Positions 17,901 to 25,448 of a DNA stretch of 64,000 nt are shown here, piece by piece (positions within the stretch are counted from its first letter, which is position 1; every line of letters starts with the position of its first letter). Below the pieces are notes generated by a model. The model was not told the origin of the DNA and searched no databases. It was given only the letters and a program-made list of their open reading frames with translations. Source of the DNA: Thiodiazotropha sp040506195. Lineage in GTDB: Bacteria; Pseudomonadota; Gammaproteobacteria; Chromatiales; Chromatiaceae. The position numbers and the translations under genes were made by a program. Where the stretch lies: the NCBI GenBank assembly GCA_040506195.1, contig JBEVXH010000003.1, positions 434,001-498,000 of the forward strand. The letters run 5' to 3'.

Positions 17901-19109
17901 ATGAACGCACATTGGAAACGCATACTGTTATGGAGCCTGCTGAGCCTGATCCTGATAGGCACACTGGTATGGGCCTTCATCCCCAAACCTATCCCGGTGG
18001 ATCTACTCACCCTGAGCCCCGGCGAACTGGTGGTGACCGTGAATGAAGAGGGTGAGACCCGGGTAGAGGATGTGTTCGTTTTGTCGGCACCGATCAGCGG
18101 CAGGGCAATGCGTATCGATGCGGAAGTAGGCGATGAAGTCGTTGCAGCTGAGACCCTGATAGCGGAGATCGAACCCATCGACCCGACCCTGCTCGATCCT
18201 CGTAGCGAAGCCCAGGCCAGGGCCGATATCCGCGCGGCCGAAGCGAATCTGATACTTGCCGAAGCGACAGTGAAGGAAGCCAGGGTTGAACTCGCGTTCG
18301 CCCTCAGTGAACTGAAAAGGGCACGCAGCCTGCGCCAGGAGGCCGTAATTTCGGAACGGGAGCTGGAGGCGGCGGAACGCACCCACCAGACCCGCCAGGC
18401 GGCATTGGAAACCGCCATCGCCACCCGCCAGGCACGCCAGGCGGAACTGGAAAGGGCGCGGGCACAGCTGATCTCCCCCGTCGAGACACGGAGCAATTCT
18501 GAAGCTTGCCAATGTGTACCGATCAAGGCACCCGTGAATGGCCGAATCCTGAAGATCCTGCACAAGAGCGAGGGAGTGGTTAGCGCCGGCGAACCGCTGG
18601 TGGAGATAGGCGACCCTACCGAACTGGAGATCGTCGCTGACCTGCTCTCTTCAGATGCTGTCAAGGTTCAAACCGGACAACAGGTGATCATAGAAAACTG
18701 GGGTGGTGAAACCGATCTGGCGGGTAAAGTACGCCGGGTGGAACCCTTCGGTTTCACCAAGGTCTCGGCCCTGGGCATCGAAGAGCAGCGGGTGAATGTG
18801 ATCATCGATTTCACCTCTCCGAAGGAAGAGTGGTCACGCATCGCCCACGGCTATCAGGTTGATGTGAGCATTGTCCTGTGGCGCGGCAGCGGTGTGCTCA
18901 AACTGCCCTTGACCGCCTTGTTCAGAAATGGCGATGCGTGGGCGGTATTCATGGAGCATGGAGGCAAGGCAGAACAACGCCAGGTCACATTGGGCCGACG
19001 TACCGGCCTTGAAGCGGAGGTCCTCTCCGGGCTCTCGGCCGGAGAACGCGTGGTCGTGCATCCCGGGGACAGAATTGCCGAAGGCGTTGAGATCGTGGCG
19101 AGGGATTGA
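17901..19109 (+). CDS. HlyD/MacA-like periplasmic adaptor (membrane fusion protein)
   Basis: A 402-residue adaptor with one N-terminal membrane helix (about 10-29), a split lipoyl/barrel-sandwich domain, a long coiled-coil hairpin rich in Ala/Glu/Arg (about 95-190), then beta-barrel and membrane-proximal domains. GTG 17892 overlaps the permease stop, but the ATG at 17901 gives the better signal-anchor start. It would link the FtsX permease to an outer-membrane channel; no TolC-like gene is encoded in the window, so a housekeeping one is presumably used. Confidence 0.9.
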   Translation: MNAHWKRILLWSLLSLILIGTLVWAFIPKPIPVDLLTLSPGELVVTVNEEGETRVEDVFVLSAPISGRAMRIDAEVGDEVVAAETLIAEIEPIDPTLLDPRSEAQARADIRAAEANLILAEATVKEARVELAFALSELKRARSLRQEAVISERELEAAERTHQTRQAALETAIATRQARQAELERARAQLISPVETRSNSEACQCVPIKAPVNGRILKILHKSEGVVSAGEPLVEIGDPTELEIVADLLSSDAVKVQTGQQVIIENWGGETDLAGKVRRVEPFGFTKVSALGIEEQRVNVIIDFTSPKEEWSRIAHGYQVDVSIVLWRGSGVLKLPLTALFRNGDAWAVFMEHGGKAEQRQVTLGRRTGLEAEVLSGLSAGERVVVHPGDRIAEGVEIVARD

Positions 19110-19230
19110 TTTCGATTGCGATACCGCACGAACACGATCCCTACATACCACTATCCAATAAGCGCATACCTGCGTATTCGACTGACCCTGATAAAACAGG
19201 CTCGGATAACACCGGTATACTTACAGTCAG

Positions 19231-19791
19231 CTATTCCCCATTCGCCTGATTAATAATCCCCTTTCGTCCTGCCAGGGAAATACCTACCAGACCCAGCCCC
19301 AACAATACTACTGTCGAGGGTTCAGGCACGTTTACATTTCTCCCGTTGAGTTCTGTGACATGACTGATCTGAAACTCTTCCCTTGGCAGATTGATTGCGC
19401 TAGTGAGAGAATTGACATCAAATACACCCCAGCCCAGCGCACCGATATTCTGAAAAAGTGCCACCCGCTGTGCATTCTTTATCACGAAATAACCGGTTGT
19501 AGCGGATTGAAGTTCGAACGCATACACATCTGCGGTATCTGTGAGAAAGTAGTCAACAGTCTCGGCCTGTACCGAATAGGAAATACCGGATGTAGCGAGT
19601 ACGGAATTGACCCATGCAGTCTCAGCAGCCGGATTCCCTTGCATATCGGCTTCAGAGATAAAGATATCAATACTTCCAACATCCGTACCCAGATGCGGAT
19701 TTTGGGTAATGATGACTCCCACGGCTGCCTGGGAGAACAAGAAAAGGGCGACAACAAGCAATGAATGACACTGACGAATGATCTGTTTCAC
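19231..19791 (-). CDS. PEP-CTERM sorting-domain protein
   Basis: A 186-residue exported protein. It has an N-terminal signal (about 8-26) and a C-terminal PEP-CTERM tail: VPEPST, a hydrophobic helix (VVLLGLGLVGISLA) and a basic end (GRKG). Such tails are cut by an exosortase, and the proteins are usually tied to exopolysaccharide or surface structure. The frame extends to 19833, but GTG 19791 has GGAG nine bases upstream and gives a normal signal peptide. No exosortase is in this window. An exosortase-system-associated acyltransferase lies 1.9 kb away, consistent with the organism having that system. Confidence 0.87.
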   Translation of the reverse strand: MKQIIRQCHSLLVVALFLFSQAAVGVIITQNPHLGTDVGSIDIFISEADMQGNPAAETAWVNSVLATSGISYSVQAETVDYFLTDTADVYAFELQSATTGYFVIKNAQRVALFQNIGALGWGVFDVNSLTSAINLPREEFQISHVTELNGRNVNVPEPSTVVLLGLGLVGISLAGRKGIINQANGE

Positions 19792-20095
19792 TGTAGTAAT
19801 CTCCGGATCAATTGGTGAATATCTATAAGGCAATATCTGTGCCGAAATTGAGTGACCGGATATGAGGCTTGCTTAACAAGCTATTGTTTTAATGATTTAT
19901 TAAAACCTCAATTTTTCAGTGCATAATAGGTGACGAGAAGCGAGTGCGGTTGTGGAGTGTAAATATTTTCGACACAAAAACCTTAATAATGATACATAAA
20001 TTATCAGCTGAATACGCCCATGCAGATTAAAATGGGCTGGCTACTTGGACAAGCGAAGCGACAGGGCTTCAATGAAAAATATATGTACGAGAGAA

Positions 20096-21289
20096 TTAAA
20101 ACCCGGCAGACCGCTCCATAGCCGTCAACCACTCAAGAGAATGGCCACCGACACCGACGCAACGTGCCCTGCCGTTGGATTTGGCGGTATACATGCGATG
20201 ATCCGCCAATTCGACCTGGGATTTCCAGTCTTTCAATCTGTCCTGCTGAACTTCAGCGATACCGATGCTGGCGGTGACGGGCGAGCCATCCGGTCGATTA
20301 CCGAGGCCGGCCAGCATGATCCGTGTAATGACATCGTTCGCCTCTTTATGATCGGCAGTGGGGAGTACGACGATAAATTCTTCACCGCCCCAGCGAATGA
20401 CACTGTCCCCTTTTCTCACCGTATCACGAATCTGCCGTGAGGCGACTCTCAATACGGTATCACCCGTATCATGGCCGTAAGCGTCATTGATCACCTTGAA
20501 TCTATCCAGATCAAAATAGAGGATGGAGAGGGGCTTTTCACTCATCCGCGCCAGACGAAACTGCAATTCGAGTATCTCGATGCCGGCACGACGGGAGAGC
20601 ATGCCTGTCAGGACATCGTAACTGGCATGACTGACCTGCGACAGCATGTAGCGAAGTTGAGTCATTGAGGCAAACAGGCCGACACCAAGCAACAGTATCA
20701 GCAGCCAGAGCGTTGAGACGGCTTCGGCAATCTTAGCCGGGTTCTCCGGATAGACGGAGTAAACCACCACCAGGAAGATCGACGCCGCATAGCCGAGAAA
20801 CTCAGATATTGCCAATGGAAACAGTGTCAGACCAGCAACCATGACAAAAGGTAGCAGGGCATAGACTTCCGCCAGTATCATGGCCGCTCCGCCAAGCTGT
20901 TGATCTGCAATGATCCGATCCGAGAGGAGGTAGAAGAGTGGCGTTATCGCCAGCATGGCGGCAAGCAGCATGCGGGCCAGCATGAGATCGGGTTCTCTGC
21001 GGGTTTGCCAGGCGATGATAGCGAAGCTGGCGGCAGCCAGGAAACGAATCAGCAACAACTCGCTCCACAGCGCCTGGGGCAGATAGAGGATATCGATTAC
21101 CGACCAGGCGGGCACCAATACAGCAAAAATCACACTGAAGAAAAAAACACGACTCTGCATGACCGCAGCGCGATGACGGGAGATGGGCATTCCGTGCTGT
21201 TTGGTGCTGATCAGCTCATAGAGCTGATCGGTGGTGTGAATTCCTAACGACTCGACCAGTGATATATACATCTTTATTAAGTACTTCAT
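20096..21289 (-). CDS. Membrane-bound diguanylate cyclase
   Basis: A 397-residue protein with about six membrane helices in the N-terminal half (roughly 45-210) and a GGDEF domain at about 230-390. The active site is GGEEF, and the inhibitory site RKGD sits exactly five residues before it, so the enzyme should make c-di-GMP and be product-inhibited. The membrane module resembles MASE-type sensors but I cannot name it. A near-FNR site lies 100 bases upstream of the start. Confidence 0.92.
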   Translation of the reverse strand: MKYLIKMYISLVESLGIHTTDQLYELISTKQHGMPISRHRAAVMQSRVFFFSVIFAVLVPAWSVIDILYLPQALWSELLLIRFLAAASFAIIAWQTRREPDLMLARMLLAAMLAITPLFYLLSDRIIADQQLGGAAMILAEVYALLPFVMVAGLTLFPLAISEFLGYAASIFLVVVYSVYPENPAKIAEAVSTLWLLILLLGVGLFASMTQLRYMLSQVSHASYDVLTGMLSRRAGIEILELQFRLARMSEKPLSILYFDLDRFKVINDAYGHDTGDTVLRVASRQIRDTVRKGDSVIRWGGEEFIVVLPTADHKEANDVITRIMLAGLGNRPDGSPVTASIGIAEVQQDRLKDWKSQVELADHRMYTAKSNGRARCVGVGGHSLEWLTAMERSAGF

Positions 21290-21388
21290 GTCTGCTGCAT
21301 CCCTACCGCATCCCTATCTTCCGGCATCAATATGGACGTAAATATAGCGCTCAATGTAACTGATAATTAACAATCAAAAGAGCAAACC

Positions 21389-21402
21389 GTGATCCAGATC
21401 AA
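21389..21402. promoter_or_regulatory. FNR/CRP-like half-symmetric site
   Basis: GTGATCCAGATCAA matches the FNR consensus TTGATnnnnATCAA at nine of ten defined positions. It lies between the divergent cyclase (start 21289) and acyltransferase (start 21683), about 100 bases from the former. It is suggestive only. Confidence 0.35.
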
Positions 21403-21682
21403 TTACCGCACACGGCACTATTCTCAAACCTGCCCACAGCCTGAGGAAAGGGTATGGATACGGGGCAATGCAATTCTCTGCTGTTGTTCGAGTTTCCGTT
21501 GCAATCTGAAACATTTGTCTCTTCTCCGGTGACTGACTATGTTTATAAGACTACTGCCTGTTTCACATGGCAACTGCAGCGGATCAATCACACTATTTCG
21601 ATAGTCGGTTGAGACTGTGCGCCATCAGGAAATCATGCCATAACCTAATATCCGGCATTAGTACTAAATAAGGGAGATGGGA

Positions 21683-22453
21683 ATGGATAACCTGGCAAGG
21701 AATTTTTCGATCTACTTTTATCCCCGCTACGCAGCAACACACCACCAAAGGCGTTTCAGCTATAGCATTCGCTATCAGGTCTATGCCGAGGAACTGGGCT
21801 GGGAATCGTTGAATGAGAGTCGTCTCGAGCGTGATGAATGTGACGACTACGCACATCACTGCCTATTGGAGCATAAACGGACGGGGGATATTGCCGGTTG
21901 CGTACGCCTGGTAGTGCCACCGGCCGGTAACAGGCAGGCCCGCCTGCCCTTTCAGCTTCACGACATCGATATCATAAGAAGCGATAACCTGAGTCACCTT
22001 ACCCAGAGTAAAGTTGGAGAGATATCCCGCTTGGCGGTACCGAGCTGTTTTCGCCGGCGGGCCAATGAGGCCGGTAAACCTTTTATTCTCGGCAGTCATA
22101 ATCCTGCACTCTTTACCAAGCATGAACGGCGCAATTTCCCCAACATCTCCATCGGTCTCTATCTTTCGGCCATCGCCATGGTGGATATCTGCAAGCTCGA
22201 TTTCGCCCTGGTAGTGATGGAACCGAGATTGCAACGCCATCTGAAACGTTATGGATTACTGTTCAGGCCGATCAGTTCCACCTTTGAGCTGAAAGGCGAA
22301 CGAGCGCTGTATGAGTTGCCACGCAGTGAATTGACATGTCACATGAATCCCCAAATCTTAACGCTGTACGATTTGATTCATGATGAATTGGATAGCCAGC
22401 CATGGCAGGGAAAATCTCAAACGGGCTATCGGCAGTACAATGATCCAGTTTGA
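21683..22453 (+). CDS. PEP-CTERM/exosortase-system-associated acyltransferase (FeeM-like GNAT)
   Basis: A 256-residue enzyme of the GNAT superfamily branch that includes N-acyl amino acid synthases and autoinducer synthases. Recognisable pieces are SIRYQVYAEELGWE near the N terminus, DDYAHHCLLEH, the acyl-donor region GDIAGCVRLV, and EISRLAVP followed by RRR. Family members accompany exosortase systems and probably use acyl-ACP or acyl-CoA. AGGGAG (21671-21676) is six bases from ATG 21683, which is why I chose it over ATG 21677. Its 3' end overlaps the ThiF gene by 14 bases, suggesting the two products act together. Confidence 0.85.
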   Translation: MDNLARNFSIYFYPRYAATHHQRRFSYSIRYQVYAEELGWESLNESRLERDECDDYAHHCLLEHKRTGDIAGCVRLVVPPAGNRQARLPFQLHDIDIIRSDNLSHLTQSKVGEISRLAVPSCFRRRANEAGKPFILGSHNPALFTKHERRNFPNISIGLYLSAIAMVDICKLDFALVVMEPRLQRHLKRYGLLFRPISSTFELKGERALYELPRSELTCHMNPQILTLYDLIHDELDSQPWQGKSQTGYRQYNDPV

Positions 22454-23297
22454 TTTCCATAAGGCATTTTCACGTACCACCGGCTGGGTAACTGAGTCGG
22501 AGCTGCAGCGACTGCGTAACTCCCGAGTCGCCATTGCAGGATTGGGAGGGGTGGGGGGCAGCCATCTTTTGACCCTGACCCGGCTTGGTGTGGGGGGGTT
22601 CAATCTGGCTGACTTCGATACCTTTGCAATCGAGAATTTCAATCGCCAGGTGGGCGCCAACCTGACAACGATCGGCCGACCCAAGCTCGATGTACTGCTG
22701 GAAATGGCCCTGTCGATCAATCCCGAACTCGATATCAATCAGTTCCAGCGGGGAGTGGAACCTGCCCGGGCAGAGCACTTTCTCAGTGATTGCGATCTCT
22801 ATCTGGATGGACTTGATTTCTTTGCCCTCGAAGCGAGACGGGCTCTTTTTTCCGCCTGTGATCGAATGAAGATCCCTGCAGTCACCGCTGCGCCTCTGGG
22901 GATGGGTTCGGCATTGCTCAATTTTTTACCTGCTGGAATGAGTTTTGAGGCATACTTTCAGCTGGAAGGAAAAGGCGAGTATCAGCAATATCTGCACTTT
23001 CTCGTCGGCCTGGCGCCAGCCGCACTTCACGCCACCTCTCTGGTATTACCCGAACGGATTGACCTCATGGCCAAAAAGGGGCCTTCCACACCAATGGGAT
23101 GCGAATTGTGCGCGGGCCTTGCCGCAACCCAGGTATTGAAAATCCTACTCGGTAGAGGGAAGGTCCTGGCCGCACCATGGGGTCTCCAGTTCGATGCTTA
23201 CCAAAACCGATTACGCCGTACCTGGCGACCCGGCGGGAATCGCCATCCCCTACAACGCCTTGCCATCTGGTTGGGAGAAAGGCGATTGCTGGGATGA
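22440..23297 (+). CDS. ThiF/MoeB/HesA-family E1-like adenylyltransferase
   Basis: A 285-residue protein with the E1 nucleotide-binding Rossmann motif AGLGGVGGSHLL (about 29-40), the acidic DFDTFAIENFNRQ region for ATP binding and a late PMGCELCAG. Such enzymes adenylate a carboxylate, often a ubiquitin-like C terminus. No ubiquitin-like gene is adjacent. Only one CxxC is seen where many relatives have two, so a structural zinc is uncertain. The ATG lies inside the end of the acyltransferase gene (14-base overlap). The pairing with a FeeM-like acyltransferase is unusual and suggests a modified acyl product, but this is inference. Confidence 0.83.
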   Translation: MIQFDFHKAFSRTTGWVTESELQRLRNSRVAIAGLGGVGGSHLLTLTRLGVGGFNLADFDTFAIENFNRQVGANLTTIGRPKLDVLLEMALSINPELDINQFQRGVEPARAEHFLSDCDLYLDGLDFFALEARRALFSACDRMKIPAVTAAPLGMGSALLNFLPAGMSFEAYFQLEGKGEYQQYLHFLVGLAPAALHATSLVLPERIDLMAKKGPSTPMGCELCAGLAATQVLKILLGRGKVLAAPWGLQFDAYQNRLRRTWRPGGNRHPLQRLAIWLGERRLLG

Positions 23298-23312
23298 TGT
23301 CATCAAGGGGGG

Positions 23313-23334
23313 TGTAACATTTTAACCTGTTACA
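23313..23334. promoter_or_regulatory. TGTAAC-N10-GTTACA dyad
   Basis: A perfect six-base inverted repeat separated by 10 bases, just past the ThiF stop and 250 bases before a small coiled-coil gene. It could be an operator or part of a weak hairpin; no U tract follows. Confidence 0.25.
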
Positions 23335-23582
23335 TGCCGTACAGTATGACGAATATGGCTTTATAACCTTCTGATTTACAAGACCTGTTGCAATATAGAC
23401 CTAATGACGGCAGGGAAGCGTGTTCATCTTGTTACACCTATCATTTGGTTTTCCTGTTCCAATAAATCACCCTATCTATCTGATTTTCCATCGTTAATCA
23501 CAAATCCATTTGGTTGGCGCTATTCGTGCATGTGAGTAATGCAGATAAGGTTCAAATCCCTGTGTGGAGGCAAAGGAAATCA

Positions 23583-23807
23583 ATGAAACATCAAGAGCTG
23601 GTTAAAGAAATTAACTTCCTTTTAGACACCGTTGAGAAAAAGCGGGAAAAACAACGGAAAAAACTGAAGTACTATCTCAGCCAAGTCAAAGCGGAGAAAC
23701 AAAAACTGCGAAAGAAACTGACCAGCGAGAGTTCAATGACGAATCGTAAAAAGCTGAAGAAGGAGCTGAATGCTGTAAATAAAGTCTACAGCATGCTCAA
23801 CGCATAG
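23583..23807 (+). CDS. Small basic coiled-coil protein
   Basis: A 74-residue, strongly basic, helical protein (KKREKQRKKLKYYLSQ, KKLKKELNAVNK). Its Lys-rich heptad-like pattern suggests a coiled coil, perhaps binding nucleic acid or polyphosphate. The frame extends to a TTG at 23514, but the ATG at 23583 has AAAGGA five bases upstream. I recognise no family. It stands alone between an operon and a second tiny gene. Confidence 0.65.
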   Translation: MKHQELVKEINFLLDTVEKKREKQRKKLKYYLSQVKAEKQKLRKKLTSESSMTNRKKLKKELNAVNKVYSMLNA

Positions 23808-23875
23808 CGTACTTGCACTCACCCCGTCAGCCATAGCATGCCATATACAATGACACCATCTTAAAGGAGCTAAAT

Positions 23876-23989
23876 ATGCAGTCTAGAGACAATGCCGGAA
23901 TGGTCAAACCTTCATTCAGTTTCTTTTTAATGCCGATACTGTTTATCATCGGCATTTTTTCCATCGTTGCGATACTGAGCCTGATCTAG
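23876..23989 (+). CDS. 37-residue single-pass membrane protein
   Basis: A short frame behind an excellent ribosome-binding site (TTAAAGGAGCTAAAT then ATG). The product has a polar start (MQSRDNAGMVKPS) and one hydrophobic helix (FFLMPILFIIGIFSIVAILSL) reaching the C terminus, so it would be a tiny inner-membrane protein. Part of the coding sequence also folds into a hairpin with a T tract, which is odd and is treated as a separate feature. No family is recognised. Confidence 0.55.
   Translation: MQSRDNAGMVKPSFSFFLMPILFIIGIFSIVAILSLI
23929..23960 (+). terminator. Hairpin with T tract inside the small membrane gene
   Basis: AATGCCGAT (23929-23937) pairs with ATCGGCATT (23948-23956) across a 10-base loop and runs into TTTT. 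It has the shape of an intrinsic terminator on the plus strand. It lies within the 37-codon gene, so either it regulates that gene by attenuation or the gene call is wrong. Confidence 0.45.
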
Positions 23990-24032
23990 GGGCTGTTACC
24001 GGTAACAACATGTCATGTTGACGGCCCTCGAA

Positions 24033-25436
24033 TCAGCGTGCCCGCATGCGAGCTAAGCGTCTGTTTAGAGCGGGCCGTGAAATACCCAACAGGGCGGCGG
24101 CTGTACCCTGATTACCCCCCGCCCGATCCAGTGCTTTCTCAATATGCAACTGCTCTGCCTCTTTCAGAGTTGGAAATCGCCCTTCCATGGCGGCAATCTC
24201 ATCCTGTCTCTCCTCAGTAGCCACCTGCTGCAACTTGACCGTGTTGCGGAAACTCTCTATCCCGAGCACATGCCCCGATTTATGGCGCGCCACCGCATCG
24301 AAGACCATCGCTCTTAACTCTCGGATATTGCCCGGAAAATGATAGTTCGCAAGCAGCGTCAGCAATTCAGGGCTCGCTTCAGGCGCATCTTTTCCCAGGG
24401 AATCAGCGGCCTCTGAGATAAAGTAAGCCGCCAGTGCAGGAATATCCTCGTCACGCTCACGTAATGGCGGTATATCCACTTGATGTACGCTCAGACGGTA
24501 GTAGAGGTCGGAGCGAAAGGACTCGGCAGACATGCATTCATTCAGATTGCGGTTGGTCGCACATAGGATCCTGGTGTTACAAACCTTAGCCATATCCGAA
24601 CCCAGAGGATAGTAGCGCCGCTCCTGCAGAAGCCGCAGCAGCTTAACCTGGGAGGCGTTTGTCAGGTCACCTATTTCGTCAAGAAAAAGGGTGCCGCCCT
24701 CTGCTTTGGCAACCATGCCTTCTCGAGTTGTGTCCGCTCCGGAGAACGCACCTTTGCGATGACCGAACAGGGTATCCGAAAACAGAGTGTCATCCAGTCC
24801 GGCCGCATTGACCGGAACAAAGGCACCTTTGCAATGACTCAACCGGTGAATGGCCTTTGCCAGCAGCTCCTTGCCGGTGCCTGTCTCACCCGAAATAAGC
24901 ACAGGCTCCGTAGAGACTGCGATAGCCTCCAAATACTGGAATAGAGAGCGCATTTTCCGACTGACTGTAACAATATCGGAAAATACCTCCCCATGCTCCA
25001 GCTGATCCGTCATCAGGCTGCGTCTGAGGGCGCTCACCTGTTGGCGTAAAGCCCTGACTTCCATGGCATGCTTTACACTCGAGACGAAGCGGTTCTCCTC
25101 CACCGGTTTTACAAGATAGTCAAAACCTCCCCCTTTCATACAGGCAACCGCAGTCTCCACTTCCTGGGTTGCGGTCATGACGATTACCGGAAGCTCCGGA
25201 TGCTCCCTGACGACCTCCGGCAGCAACTGTGTGCCGGACAGATAAGGCATGAACAAGTCCAATACCACCACAGCCACATCCTGCTCAGCCAACAACGGCA
25301 TCAATTCACGGCTATCCCCGAGAGTAACCACCTCCTTGATACCCGCACTTTGCAGAATCATCTTGGAGCTGAACAGCACACTGGATTCATCGTCCACCAG
25401 TACTACCGGGAAAGCCATCTTCGATTCATGCTCCAT
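24033..25436 (-). CDS. NtrC-family sigma-54-dependent response regulator
   Basis: A 467-residue activator: receiver domain (10-125, phospho-Asp D60 in VVVLDLFMP), AAA+ sigma-54 interaction domain (about 155-390; Walker A SGETGTGKE, GAFSGA contact loop, Walker B GGTLFLDEIGD) and a Fis-type helix-turn-helix at the C terminus (GNQGTAAALLGISRPALNRRL). It lies 12 bases after the kinase gene and is surely its partner. It would activate sigma-54 promoters; none was clearly recognised in the window. Confidence 0.95.
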   Translation of the reverse strand: MEHESKMAFPVVLVDDESSVLFSSKMILQSAGIKEVVTLGDSRELMPLLAEQDVAVVVLDLFMPYLSGTQLLPEVVREHPELPVIVMTATQEVETAVACMKGGGFDYLVKPVEENRFVSSVKHAMEVRALRQQVSALRRSLMTDQLEHGEVFSDIVTVSRKMRSLFQYLEAIAVSTEPVLISGETGTGKELLAKAIHRLSHCKGAFVPVNAAGLDDTLFSDTLFGHRKGAFSGADTTREGMVAKAEGGTLFLDEIGDLTNASQVKLLRLLQERRYYPLGSDMAKVCNTRILCATNRNLNECMSAESFRSDLYYRLSVHQVDIPPLRERDEDIPALAAYFISEAADSLGKDAPEASPELLTLLANYHFPGNIRELRAMVFDAVARHKSGHVLGIESFRNTVKLQQVATEERQDEIAAMEGRFPTLKEAEQLHIEKALDRAGGNQGTAAALLGISRPALNRRLARMRAR

Positions 25437-25448
25437 CTTGTTACGCCC

